Positions 1-8,340 are shown, counted from the first letter of the stretch. The stretch is DNA of 12,892 nucleotides from Porogramme epimiltina (GCA_900155495.1 FTLJ01001258.1:1-12892), one strand, 5' to 3'. Translations and numbers: made by a program. The notes: generated from the letters alone by a model not told the origin.

Positions 1-1665
1 AGGATGCGCAGTGCGCGGAGCGGTTCGAGGAGGCTTGCGATGCGTAGCTGCACGGGAAGGGGAGAGGGGGTGGGGGTAGGGGGAAGGAGGGTCAGCGCGT
101 GCCGCGGCGGAGATGAGGGCGGGCGGGGAGGGCGTACGTGTGGGACCTCCTCGCCGGGCTGGCGGTACCGGTGGAGCTCGAGGCGGGTGAGCCGCGGGAA
201 GGAGGCGGCGACGTAGCGGAGGAGCGCCTCGTCCGCGCCGTCGTCCTGGTACACCAGCTCGAGCGTCTCAAGGTAATAGTGCGCGTTTTTCGTCCGCTGG
301 AGGATCTTGAGACACTCGGACGCCGTGAGGACCGGCGCGGCCCACCGGTTGGACTCGGTGAAGATGTCCTGGTGCCAGTAGAACCGCGGCCAGTCGCGGA
401 GGGATAAATGCATGAGGTGGGGGGCGGACACCGCAAATATGGCATCGTCCGGGTCGGGGTACGACAGTATCAACGTGCGGAGGTGAGGCAAGTTTACGGA
501 GAAAGACGTATTTCGCCCAAGCACGGGTGATCGGGGCAGCCGCAACGCAAACGACTGAGAGGCTAACAGGGACAGCTTCTGAAGGTTGGGTGTATGCGCG
601 AGAAGGCGGGGCATTGACGTCGACTGGCTCGGGAAGATGTATCGTCCGGACAGGGCCAACTGCTGGAGATGGGGCCACGAAAGCTCTGACATGCGCGCGA
701 CAGGCGCGGACTCGAGCGGGACGTCGATGACTTCCGCGGTTTTGCTGATGGCTAGGGCGAGGAGCGCAACGCAGTGCGACTCGAGGGCGATCTCGGCGGC
801 GATGTTTCTTCTCTCGGAGCTGCACGTGAGCTCGCGCCACGCGGACGACGAGTGGACTAAGTGCGTGACGGCGATGTTGGGCGGGTACGGCGAGTCCACT
901 CTGGGGTCGGGGTGCTCTCCGCACCACCGGACGGCTGGGGTGAACATAATGGATTTGAGCCCGGAACGCGCGAGGCACTTCTTCATGAGCTCGAGGTGGG
1001 ATAGGGTCAACGTGCATCTAAAGGTGACGGAACGGAGGGCGGGAAGGTATGCGAGCTCTGCCCCACACGCGTCCCCCGCAACGACGTCACAGTATTTATC
1101 CCGCTCCCGCTTGTCGGGCGGGGGTGTGTGCGCGTCCCGGTCTGCGGCCATGTGGGATGCGGTGCGGGGAGTCGACCCGACGTAGGTGATGTGCCTTGAA
1201 TGCCGCTTTGAGACACCGGGGCGAAGGGAAGGTGAACCGCACTCACACGACATATGGGCGGATGCCCTCCGGAGGAATGCCCCTTCTTCCGTTGGGGTGG
1301 GCAAAACACCGGGCGAAGAGATGCGGCATGCATGAGGCGCGGACACGGCGGGAGGTTAGGGAGAGGCGGCGCAGGGAGCCTTTGTAGCGGAGGGCCTCGG
1401 CGGCGATGAGACAAAACACATCGTCGGGCAGGTTTTCGAGGCTGCAAGGATGCAGGGAAGGTGAGGGTGGCGCAAAACAAGGTATTAGAGGGAGATATAG
1501 AATGAGATCCAAGTGAGGAGTAGTGCGGACTTACGTGAGAGGCGATCTGATCAGGGGCGCGTCGCCTGCGGACATGGATGGCTCTCGACCGCTCGCGGCC
1601 GCGTCCATGGGCGGGAGCGCATGGGGCGCGCGAGGGATGCCGGGTGCGTCGCTATCGATGACCAT
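1..1665 (-). CDS. F-box/leucine-rich protein FB1 (3' end beyond window)
   Basis: This is a minus-strand gene cut by the left edge. My model has exons 1665-1535, 1441-1247, 1194-138 and 47-1, joined by introns of 93, 52 and 90 bases with GTAAGT, GTGAGT and GTACGC donors; the reading frame stays open across all joins for about 476 residues. An F-box lies at about residues 45-90 (LENLPDDVFCLI, then LRRLSLTSRRVRASCMPHLF), followed by leucine-rich repeat-like stretches such as HLRTLILSYPDPDD and FPRLTRLELHRY. Proteins of this build normally bind Skp1 through the F-box and recruit substrates to an SCF ubiquitin ligase; the substrate is unknown. The start at 1665 is the first in-frame ATG after an upstream stop; another in-frame ATG lies at 1608. 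The first exon codes a low-complexity tail, so the true start is uncertain. It resembles ordinary Agaricomycete F-box proteins and is clearly different from the array to the right. The window edge cuts the last part. Confidence 0.8.
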
Positions 1666-1995
1666 CAAGGCGGGCGGGTCAGCGGTGGTCGCCGTCCAAG
1701 GCCTGGAGTCGAAGCCCGCTCGAAGCCCGCGGGGGCGCGTTGATGGCGGCAGCCCCCAGCCTCCAGCCTGCAGGCAAGGCCAACTCAGTCAGCGGCCCCA
1801 GCGCCTCCCCTGCCCCCTGCCCCAGCCCTCCGCGCCACCCCCGCGGTCAGGCGCCCGTCCCCGCTGGGTTGCCGGAGTTTGAGCGCATGTGATACACTCG
1901 TCGTCTTTGTGTCCATGGCGTCCCGCACTCGCCGCTACACCCGCCTCTCCTCGCACTCCCCACACGCTCTCTACACCCTCGACATAGCATAGACA
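1666..1995. promoter_or_regulatory. Divergent promoter region between FB1 and the carrier gene
   Basis: These 330 bases separate two divergently transcribed starts and hold no gene I can support. The left part is GC-rich. The part next to the carrier start (about 1925-1985) is strongly pyrimidine-rich on the plus strand, ending in short CTCTCTACACCCTC-like runs. Such CT-rich tracts are typical core promoters of filamentous fungi. I see no convincing TATA box. The region may serve both genes; that is inferred only from the geometry. Confidence 0.5.
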
Positions 1996-3272
1996 ATGGC
2001 CAGCGACTCTGCCATCCACGCGCTCGCCGGTGCCGCGGGCGGCATTGTCGCCATGTCCGCCACCTAGTGAGTCTCTCGACACGTACCTGATGAAGTCATA
2101 CCCTCTGAGCGGGGAATGCGGGGAACAGCCCGCTCATTTTCCTTTCCACGCGCGCGGCGGTCGAAACAAAGAAGGAACAGAAGGTACGCACGCACCTAAC
2201 GGTTCTCTTGTGTTGAGTTGACCGTGTTCTCTCGCTGCAGTCGACGTACGAGGCTTTCCTCGACATCATCAAGCACGAAGGGGTTTTCGGTCTATACAGC
2301 GGCCTCAACTCTAGCTTGCTTGGAATTGCTATTACGAATGGGTACGTCTTTGCTCCACCTTCCCTCCGCTCCGTGCCATCCCCCCTTCCTTCATGCCATG
2401 GCTACGGCCTGACGCGCCCCTCGCAGAGTATACTACTACTTCTACGAGGGCTCGCGCAACTTCATCCTCAAGACCCGCACCGGCAGCAAGGGCCTCAGCA
2501 CCCTCGAGTCTATTCTCGCAGGCCTCATCGCCGGCTCCGCCACCACCGTGCTCAGCAACCCCATCTGGGTCGTCCAGACCACGCAAGCCGTCTACACCCC
2601 CCCGCCCCCGCCCTCCCTCGCCGCGGCGGACGCGGACGCGCCCCCGCCGCGCCGCCCGGGCATCCTGCAGACGATCCGGCACATCCTCGAGCGGGACGGG
2701 CTCGCCGCGTTCTGGCGCGGCCTCGGGCCCGCGCTCGTGCTCGTCGTGAACCCGATCATCCAGTACACCGTCTTCGAGCAGCTCAAGAACTTCCTCGTCA
2801 AGGGCCGCACGGAGCGCCTCCGCGCGGCGGGCGCGAAGGGCGCCGTCGCCGCGCTCTCGGACTGGGACTACTTCTTCCTGGGCGCGCTCTCGAAGCTCGT
2901 CGCGACGTCGTCGACGTACCCGTACATGTGAGTGCGCGTTCAGTGTGAGGCCTGGGCGTTGTGCTGACTCGGGGTGTTTGGCAAGTGTGGTGAAGAGCAG
3001 GCTGCAGGCTGGACAGGCTCACGCGCAGCGCTACAAGTCTGCGCTCGACGGCGTGCTCACTATTCTCAAGGAGGAGGGTGTGGAGGGCCTGTATAAGGGC
3101 GTCGGCAGCAAGCTCACACAGAGTGTGCTTACCGCGGCTATCCTGTTTGCGGGGCAGAAGCGTATCTACGAGATGACGAAGAAGGTACGATTTCATTTTT
3201 TGACATTTCTGTTTTGCATGATGCTAAACCTTTTGATTTCTGTAGGCATTTACTCCCGTGCTTGCCAAGTAA
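1996..3272 (+). CDS. ANT1: Peroxisomal adenine nucleotide carrier (mitochondrial carrier family)
   Basis: The model has six exons: 1996-2066, 2129-2183, 2241-2341, 2427-2927, 2986-3184 and 3246-3272. All five introns are GT-AG and every phase matches, giving 317 residues, close to the usual family length. Three carrier repeats are visible. Their signature sites read PLIFLSTR (from residue 25), NPIWVVQT (from 120) and YPYIVVKSR (from 240), each followed later by an acidic/glycine motif such as HEGVFGLYSG, ERDGLAAFWRG or EEGVEGLYKG. The loss of the acidic signature residue and the NPIWVV motif are typical of the peroxisomal PMP34/Pmp47/ANT1 branch, which exchanges cytosolic ATP for peroxisomal AMP and related cofactors to feed fatty-acid activation. 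A proline- and alanine-rich insertion lies at about residues 133-160. The start ATG has a good context (ACAATGG). The gene symbol is by family resemblance only; a related peroxisomal CoA/NAD carrier is the main alternative. Confidence 0.9.
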
Positions 3273-3392
3273 CTTGTACATGTATATTATACTCTTCTAA
3301 TGTTGCTGTCAAACGGTTCGAGTCCATGAAAGATGTCCCTGTATTAGGTATTAATAGGATACTAATCACCTGAGAGAATAGCAAGTCCATCG
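3273..3392. other. Short convergent spacer between carrier and FB2
   Basis: Only about 120 bases separate the carrier stop (3272) from the FB2 stop (3393-3395) on the opposite strand, so the two 3' untranslated regions probably overlap. The start of the spacer is AT-rich with TGTACATGTATATTATA, a plausible fungal polyadenylation region for the carrier. A part-copy of this 3' end reappears near 12116. Confidence 0.5.
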
Positions 3393-4707
3393 TCAGAAGG
3401 TCCTCATCCACGCCGAAGCACACTGTCCTCTGGTGACCCTTGGAAAGAACCACTTCTCCTCCACCTTCCAACACCCCTCCCCTCCATCAAGACGGTCCAG
3501 CCAGTCCCATAACGCCACGTCTCCTTCCTCGTACACAGACCGAGGGTGTCTCCAAGGCGGCACAAGGGCCCACGGCCACGTCGACGCGCGGTGCAGCCGG
3601 TTGAAGGCCGCGAGGTACTGCATGTAGAACCCGACGCCCGGCCCGCCCACCGCTGGCTCCGGGCTCGGCTGAATCATCAGCACCTCAAGGTTGGCAAAGT
3701 GCAGCCCGTCTTCCCTCGCAGGTTCTGTTCGAACGCACACACAAGTCAACGATACGTCGACAGACAGATGGACAGCCTCATTACGCGCACTTACCAGCCC
3801 CGAGGAACGGCGCCAAGTCCCGCAGCGCCGGCCCAGCCACGGCCTCGCGCAGGTGCGAGATGCGGAGGTGCGTGAGCCGCGGCGCCATGCGCGCCCAACG
3901 GCGCAATCCCAGCACCCCCTCGCACCCCAGCACGTTCAGGCGCTCCAAGCGCGGGAAGCGCGGCGGCCCCTTCTCCCCCTCCTCCCTCTCCTCGTCCGCG
4001 GGCGCGAAGCGGAGCTGGCCGGGCGGGTCGACGACAGTGAGCTCGCGGAGCCGCGGCGCGCGCACGTGCGCCAGCGCAGGGGGCAGCCCGAGCGCGCCGC
4101 CGCCGCCGTTGACGAGCGCGAGCGTGCGCAGGTCCGGCGCGACGAGCTCCACGAGCATCTCCGCGTCCCTGTGGAACGCGGCGGCTGCGGCGCCGGGGTC
4201 GTTGCCCGGCCCGCCGACGTGCGCCGGTCGCTGCGCGCGCGGCCGCCACTGTGATCCTTGGCGACGGGGCGGGGCGGCGGCTGTGAAGCTTGGGGCCGGG
4301 GCGCCGAGGAGGAGGTGCCGGAGGAAGAGGTGGTGCACGCGCGGCGTGGGTGCGCGCGTGGCGGCCGCGCGCGCGCGTTCCTTTGCGAAGCAGGCGAGGA
4401 ACTGGCGGAGCTGGGCGTCGTCGGGGTCGCGCGGGGCGATGTGGACGGAGGTGAAGCGCACGGAGCAGGCGACGGCTCGGATGGACTTGGAGGTGCGCGA
4501 GAGGGCGCATCCGGTGAACCCGCCGTCGGTGCATGCGAGGGCGAAGATCTCCTCGAGGATTTCGGCGGGCAGGGAGGCGAGGCTGGTGTTCAGCTGGATG
4601 GGGTGACGTCACTTGCCTTGTTCAGTTTTAGGGAAAGGATGGTTCATGGCTGCGGGCCATGGGGGACTTACCTCATCACATAGACCGTAGTCACTTTCTT
4701 CCTGCAT
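3393..4707 (-). CDS. Array F-box protein FB2 (intact, 388 aa)
   Basis: Exons are 4707-4672, 4593-3795 and 3724-3393, with introns of 78 and 70 bases (GTAAGT donors, CAG acceptors) and consistent phases, giving 388 residues. The first exon codes only MQEESDYGLCDE. Exon 2 opens with the F-box (LNTSLASLPAEILEEIFAL, about residues 13-55), followed by a conserved segment with HIAPRDPDDAQLRQFL and leucine-rich repeat-like strands such as APDLRTLALVN, PRLRELTVVD and FPRLERLNVLGC. Exon 3 begins EPAREDGLHFANLEVLMIQP and ends with the array's C-terminal block (WALVP, then DRLDGGEGCW and EEKW). The expected role is a substrate receptor of an SCF ubiquitin ligase; the target is unknown. It lies tail-to-tail with the carrier, and I take this pair as closest to the ancestral arrangement that was later duplicated. 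Middle exon 2 is unusually GC-rich. Confidence 0.85.
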
Positions 4708-4918
4708 AGGGATCAAGGTCCGGCTTGAAACTGCAATGCAATCAGATAGTGACAAGGCTTGAGAAGGTGGGTGCTGGGTGCTGGGAGGAAGTCCTATCTA
4801 TACATTTCTCCACGCGTCAATGTTGAGTCACTCGAACGCCGCGGAACTTAGTATTGAACGCCGGCACCGAACAGAAACGGAACGCTGAGATACTCGTATA
4901 GTATCCAAGGACACTCAT
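4708..4918 (-). promoter_or_regulatory. FB2 upstream module (array promoter, copy A)
   Basis: This region drives FB2 on the minus strand and is repeated upstream of the other array genes. It holds a TATA-like element (CCTATCTATACAT on plus, 4793-4805, about 90 bases before the ATG), a TGAGTCA site (4824-4830), the conserved GCGGAACTTAGTATTGA (4841-4857) and a following CCGGCACCGAACAG stretch. TGAGTCA matches the binding site of Gcn4/AP-1-type bZIP factors. Which factor binds, if any, is inference. Confidence 0.55.
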
Positions 4919-4950
4919 AGCTCGTCGCGACGTTGTCAGCACGCTCGTAC
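4919..4950 (+). pseudogene. Very short carrier exon-4 scrap (unit boundary B)
   Basis: The start, AGCTCGTCGCGACGTTGTC, is nearly identical to carrier exon 4 at about 2894-2912 (AGCTCGTCGCGACGTCGTC), and weaker similarity continues for a few bases. It follows directly on the FB2 promoter module, the same position as at the other unit boundaries. It is far too short to be functional. Confidence 0.55.
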
Positions 4951-4959
4951 TGCTACAAC

Positions 4960-5014
4960 CTCACTCTGAGTACCGCAATGCACCGTTGTGGATCGTGGGG
5001 TGGATACACATCTA
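4960..5014. repeat. Dispersed repeat, copy 1 (partner at 8147-8203)
   Basis: This stretch, starting CTCACTCTGAG and ending GGATACACATCTA, recurs at 8147-8203 with a few substitutions and small indels. It is not part of the F-box coding region or the promoter module. Its origin is unclear. At 8147 it sits directly upstream, in minus sense, of a coding-like terminal exon, so it may be the remains of a gene segment. Confidence 0.6.
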
Positions 5015-5348
5015 AGTATGATAAGATGAATGATCTGAGGAGCCTTTGGACCCCGGGGGGTGATGATCACGGTAACGCAAACTGCACGTACTGGCTCAAA
5101 GGAGCTGTGCTGGATCACTGTCAACCACGTCGGACATATCGTCCAGGCGTGCAAAACGGAGATGCGTCAACTGCGGTGCAGTAAGTATGGGTCCAACGAC
5201 GCAGATCCAGCACCGTGTGGCACCCCGGCATGTCCGAGAGCTCCGGGCGCGGGTGGGTGCGAACCAGAGCTGGCTGGGCGGGTCGGCAACGGTGAGCTCG
5301 CCGAGCTGCGGGGCATGCGTGTGAGCTCGCGCGGGAGGCAGCTCGAGC

Positions 5349-5396
5349 GCGCCTCTGCGGTCGTTGACGAGTGCGCCTCTGCGGTCGTTGACGAGC
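5349..5396. repeat. 24-base tandem repeat x2 inside FB3
   Basis: Two 24-base units (5349-5372 and 5373-5396) differ only at the last base. On the minus strand they code two copies of an eight-residue unit, LVNDRRGA, which corresponds to the single VNDRGGALGLPP segment of FB5. This is a local in-frame expansion within the leucine-rich region. Confidence 0.9.
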
Positions 5397-5450
5397 GCGA
5401 CGGGCTCTACGAGCGCGACGGGCTCTACGAGCGCGACGGGCTTTACGAGC
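5397..5450. repeat. 18-base tandem repeat x3 inside FB3
   Basis: Three 18-base units (5397-5414, 5415-5432, 5433-5450) are almost identical; the third has one C-to-T change. On the minus strand they code a repeated six-residue unit, PVALVE. They adjoin the 24-base duplication, so two separate expansions occurred side by side. Confidence 0.9.
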
Positions 5451-5929
5451 GCTGCGGCGTCCCTGTGCGTCTCACCGCTGGGAGCGCCGTCACCCGCTCG
5501 CGCCGCCGGCGACCCGTGCGGCCGGCGGGGCTGCGCGGCGCTCACGAAGGAGGCGAGGAAGAGGTGGTGCAGGCGGGGCATAGGTGCGGTCGCGCTGGCG
5601 GCGGCGGCGAGGGCGCTCTTGGGCGAAGCAGGCGAGGACTTGGCATCGCTGGGCGTCGTCGGGGTCGCATGGGGCGATGTGGATGGAAGTGAAGCGCACA
5701 AAGCGGGAGGCGTCTCGGATGAATTTGGGGGTGCGTGAGAGGGAGCCTGAGGGAGGATCTGGTGAACCCGCCGGAAGGTGCACGCAAGGGAGAATATTTC
5801 TTCGAGTATTTTGACTGCTAGAGAGGTGAAACTGGTATTCAGCTAGATGGTGGTCAGTATTATTGAGGAATGAGGTCAAGGAGCACTGCATACCTGGTCA
5901 CATATATCGTAGTTGCTGGGTTCCCGCAT

Positions 5930-6129
5930 AGGGAGGTCAAGGAGGGTCGGAAATTAGAAAACGATCAAGGTTGAATTAGGTGGTGTGTGCCAGGGAGAAA
6001 ATCTATACATTCTCTTACATACCAACGCTCAAGCGGAGTCATTTGATCAAAAGCTGCGGAAATTAGTATTGGTACTGGCACAGAACAGAGATGGATACTT
6101 TAGATGCACGGTGTCCATTTAGAGAAAAC
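5930..6129 (-). promoter_or_regulatory. FB3 upstream module (array promoter, copy B)
   Basis: This region upstream of the FB3 pseudogene has the same order of elements as copy A: ATCTATACAT (6001-6010), GGAGTCA (6035-6041, one mismatch from TGAGTCA) and GCGGAAATTAGTATTG (6056-6071). It shows the module survived even though the gene is broken. It ends at the carrier relic that begins near 6130. Confidence 0.5.
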
Positions 6130-6400
6130 TCGAAGCTCGTCCGAGTCGCAGTATCACGCTGGGTCCATGTACCCGTGCATGTGAGTATGGAGGGCGGGAC
6201 ATAGCGCTGACTGTAGAATGGATGTTTGTGAGGTGGGTTGTAGACCGGACTGCATGCTGGACAGGCTCGTGCGCGGGCCACAATAAACGAGTCGATATGC
6301 CTACTATTCCCAAGGCGTTGAAGGCTTGTACAAGAGCCTCGGCAACAAGTTCAATCAGAGAATCCTTGTTCCCGGATTCTTGACCAGTATCGAGAAGAAG
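6130..6400 (+). pseudogene. Decayed copy of carrier gene 3' part (exon 4 end to exon 5)
   Basis: This stretch aligns to the carrier from about 2888 to 3184. It starts TCGAAGCTCGTC, keeps GTACCCGTGCATGTGAGT (exon 4 end and intron donor, 6181-6186) and the branch-like GCTGACT (6206-6212). It continues with GCATGCTGGACAGGCTCG (carrier: GCAGGCTGGACAGGCTCA), then a deleted stretch, then CTACTATTCCCAAGG and CTCGGCAACAAGTTC-like matches, to GAGAAGAAG at the exon 5 end. A TAG (6241-6243) replaces the lysine codon of the third signature motif. Because the intron is kept, the copy arose from genomic DNA and not through an mRNA. It cannot code a carrier. Its right part overlaps, antisense, the end of the FB4 reading frame. 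Confidence 0.85.
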
Positions 6401-7737
6401 TGTCCCGGTTGTTTGGCACTTGTTGCCAATCGTCCGAATGCAACAAATTCGTCAAGGCCTGCCGTGAGATCCATTTCTCGTTCATCTTCCAACACCCCTC
6501 CCCGCCTTCGAGTCGGTCCCTCCAGTACTGCCGTGCCAGGTCCCCCTCCTCGTTTATAGGCCTAGAGCGATTCCAAGCCGGCACAAGGGCCCACGGACGT
6601 GTCGATGCGTGGTGCAACTCGTGTAGCTGGTTATGGGATCTGGTGTACTTTATGCGATCGCTAGCGCACAACGGGTCCCAAGGTGGCCCCGCGCGCGGCT
6701 GTATTATCAACATCTTGAGGTGACACAAGGTCGGCCCGCCTTCCTGTGGGGGCTCTGTCCAAGGATGCCAAAGTCAGCTGTCCTTCTCGGGTTATGGCGA
6801 CGCGAGCTGCACAGGACGCTCACCATCCGGGGCCTCGCAAAACATTGCCAAAACTTGGTACACCGTTTCGCACCCGAGCCCGGACAGGCTCAGGTGCGAG
6901 ATACGGAGGTGTGTCAACCGTGGCGCCATAATGGCCCAGCGGCCCAGGTCCTGCATATTCCGGCCTCCCAACATGTTCAGGCGCTCCAGACGGGGGAAGC
7001 GAAGTGGTGGCTCCTCGATCTTAGCTGCCGCAGCTTCTGGCATCATTTGTGACATCCAGTAGTAATGTTCAGGCGTGAACAGGAGCTGGCCTTGCGGGTC
7101 AACGATGGTGAGCTCGCGGAGCTGCGGGAAGTGCGGCGCGCGAGCGAGCGAGGGGGGCAGGTTGTGCGAGTTGTTGACGAGCGCGAGCGTGTGCAGGTAC
7201 GGCGCGACGAGCTCTACGAGCGCTGCGGCTTCTTCCTGGAAGGTAGGCGTTTGGCTGGAAGCGTCTCCGCCATCCAGGTGGACCTGAGTCAGCCGCCTAC
7301 TAGTATGCGACCACGGCCAGCGACGGGACTTGGACGGGTAGGTGGCGAGGAAGAGGTGGTGGACATGGGGGGTGGAGGCGTTGGCGGCGGCAGCGTGTGC
7401 GCGTTCCCGGGTGAAGCAGGCGAGGAACTGCGAGAGTTGGGCGTCGTCGGGGTCCCATGGGGCGATGTTGACCGAGATGAAGCGCACGGAGCGGGAGACG
7501 TCTCGGACGAACTTGGACGTGCACGAAAGGGAGCATCCGGTGAATCCGCCGTCGTTGCATGCTAGGGCAAATATATCCTCCAGGAGCTCGACTGCCAGGG
7601 AGGTGAGGTTGGTTTTTGGCTGGTGATATGGGGTAGTGGTGAATAGTCATCGGTGTTACGTTCAGCCAAACAAGAAGCGCCGACGAAGCGCTTACCTCAG
7701 GCTTGTGGCCTCGATCATAGGCACCGCCTCTCCTCAT
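6351..7737 (-). CDS. Array F-box protein FB4 (intact, about 413 aa)
   Basis: Exons are 7737-7696, 7619-6824 and 6754-6351, with introns of 76 and 69 bases and consistent phases. The first exon is divergent (MRRGGAYDRGHKPE); an in-frame ATG at 7749 would add four residues. The F-box is at about residues 17-60 (LTSLAVELLEDIFALAC). It is followed by DPDDAQLSQFLACF and leucine-rich strands such as FPQLRELTIVD, FPRLERLNMLGG and APRLTHLRISHL. A segment rich in H, W and S (about 7280-7330) replaces the poly-alanine part of FB2. Exon 3 carries the conserved block (STRPWALVPAW, RDRLEGGEGCWKMNEKW) and then about 39 residues that the other copies do not share. The last 16 or so of these are read antisense through the carrier relic. 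The expected role is an SCF substrate receptor. No disabling change is seen, though the tail is unusual. Confidence 0.8.
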
Positions 7738-7970
7738 AAGTTTCCACATACTAGTACGGAGAGTTTGCGGGCCGGGAGCGGGAGCTACACCACAACCTGG
7801 TTTGAGTTGTATGGCGTAAGTTGAAGAGAAACCCTATGCATTCCTTTGTGCACTGATGTGCGAGCTGAGTCATTCGTATACTGCGGAATCTGGTATTGAG
7901 ACCGGCACCGACCCGACAGAGGCTGAGCGCTGAGCACCCAGCCTTCGCTTAATGTCCATATGTTCATCAA
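7738..7970 (-). promoter_or_regulatory. FB4 upstream module (array promoter, copy C)
   Basis: The module elements are present in the usual order: a TATA-like CCCTATGCAT (7832-7841), TGAGTCA (7866-7872) and a diverged GCGGAATCTGGTATTGA (7883-7899), followed by CCGGCACCGACC. Similarity to the other modules fades near 7970, where a different, gene-like segment begins. Confidence 0.5.
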
Positions 7971-8022
7971 CCCTAAGACAACCAACGTCTCACCCTCACA
8001 AACCCACTTCTCTTGAACGGAC

Positions 8023-8146
8023 TTAGTACCAGTGCTTAGACGCCACGCGGTTGAGCCAGTCCAAATATGCCTCCTCTTCTTCTTCGAACACAGGCTGCGA
8101 GTTTTTCCAGGCGTCGGGCACATCAGCGCGCCTGTACTTTTCCAAG
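8023..8146 (-). pseudogene. Isolated C-terminal exon relic of an unknown protein
   Basis: The minus strand is open from near 8208 to a TAA at 8025-8023. It ends VPDAWKNSQPVFEEEEE, then AYLDWLNRVASKHWY. Codon choice and the acidic, tryptophan-rich ending look like real coding sequence. The EEEEEAYLDWLNRV part is reminiscent of the C-terminal block of the array F-box proteins (EEGDVALWDWLDRL in FB2), but the GGEGCW motif is missing and FB5 lies farther upstream with its own complete end. No F-box or other domain is attached. It may be the last exon of a lost, diverged F-box gene, or part of another gene carried in. An acceptor-like TACAG lies at about 8132, so a spliced terminal exon is also possible. 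Confidence 0.45.
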
Positions 8147-8203
8147 CTCACTCTGAGGACTGCGATCATGCAGCGTGTGGATCGTGGGACGGATACACAT
8201 CTA
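8147..8203. repeat. Dispersed repeat, copy 2 (partner at 4960-5014)
   Basis: This matches 4960-5014: CTCACTCTGAG at the left, GTGTGGATCGTGGG in the middle and GGATACACATCTA at the right. It lies immediately beside the isolated terminal exon at 8023-8146. From 8206 to 8340 the sequence is AT-rich with no gene; only a short AACAGTTGAATGGCTGG (8289-8305) recurs, near 12167. Confidence 0.6.
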
Positions 8204-8340
8204 TGAAAAAATTAATCCGAAGAGGGTTATAATATGATCTATCCTTCATCATACAAGCATAATTTCATCATATCGAGACTCTATTATCGAACAGTTGAAT
8301 GGCTGGCAGGACTACCCGGTGTCAAGGGGGCATCACTAAG

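Larger units (their letters stand above)
5060..5929 (-). pseudogene. F-box pseudogene FB3 (frameshifted, lacks last exon)
   Basis: The small first exon (5929-5894, MREPSNYDICDQ) and a GT-AG intron (5893-5843) are preserved. Exon 2 starts at 5842 with LNTSFTSLAVKILEEIFSLAC, but the frame shifts near 5750-5785, shifts back near 5617, and is out of frame again at about 5200-5250, where the segment equivalent to FPRLQRLNILG in FB5 is missing. It ends DMSDVVDSDPAQLL and then TGA (5098-5096), where FB5 has GGG. Similarity to FB5 continues into the second intron, to about 5060, and then stops; the whole C-terminal exon is absent. It is closest to FB5. In-frame tandem repeats lie inside it (5349-5450). 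It is very unlikely to make a working F-box protein. Confidence 0.85.

Noticed and set aside
268..1017. Long open frame of 249 residues on the minus strand in an alternative frame
   Set aside because: It is rich in R, P, H and A with no domain; the neighbouring minus frame gives a typical leucine-rich protein continuous with the F-box exon, so this is a shadow of FB1.
586..1185. 199-residue plus-strand open frame opposite FB1
   Set aside because: It is antisense to the FB1 leucine-rich exon, has no recognisable domain, and its composition reflects GC-rich codons read backwards.
2316..2948. 210-residue plus-strand frame overlapping the carrier
   Set aside because: It is an arginine/proline/histidine-rich off-frame reading of carrier exon 4; the carrier frame has all family motifs.
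3860..4606. Long plus-strand frames opposite FB2 (248 and 187 residues)
   Set aside because: They are antisense shadows of a GC-rich F-box exon; similar shadows occur opposite FB5 and FB6 because the exons are paralogues.
5349..5450. Possible CRISPR-like or minisatellite array
   Set aside because: Units are directly abutting without spacers and are in frame with the F-box pseudogene, so this is a local coding expansion.
6130..6400. Possible second functional carrier gene
   Set aside because: It lacks a start and the first two repeats, has a stop in the signature motif and internal deletions.
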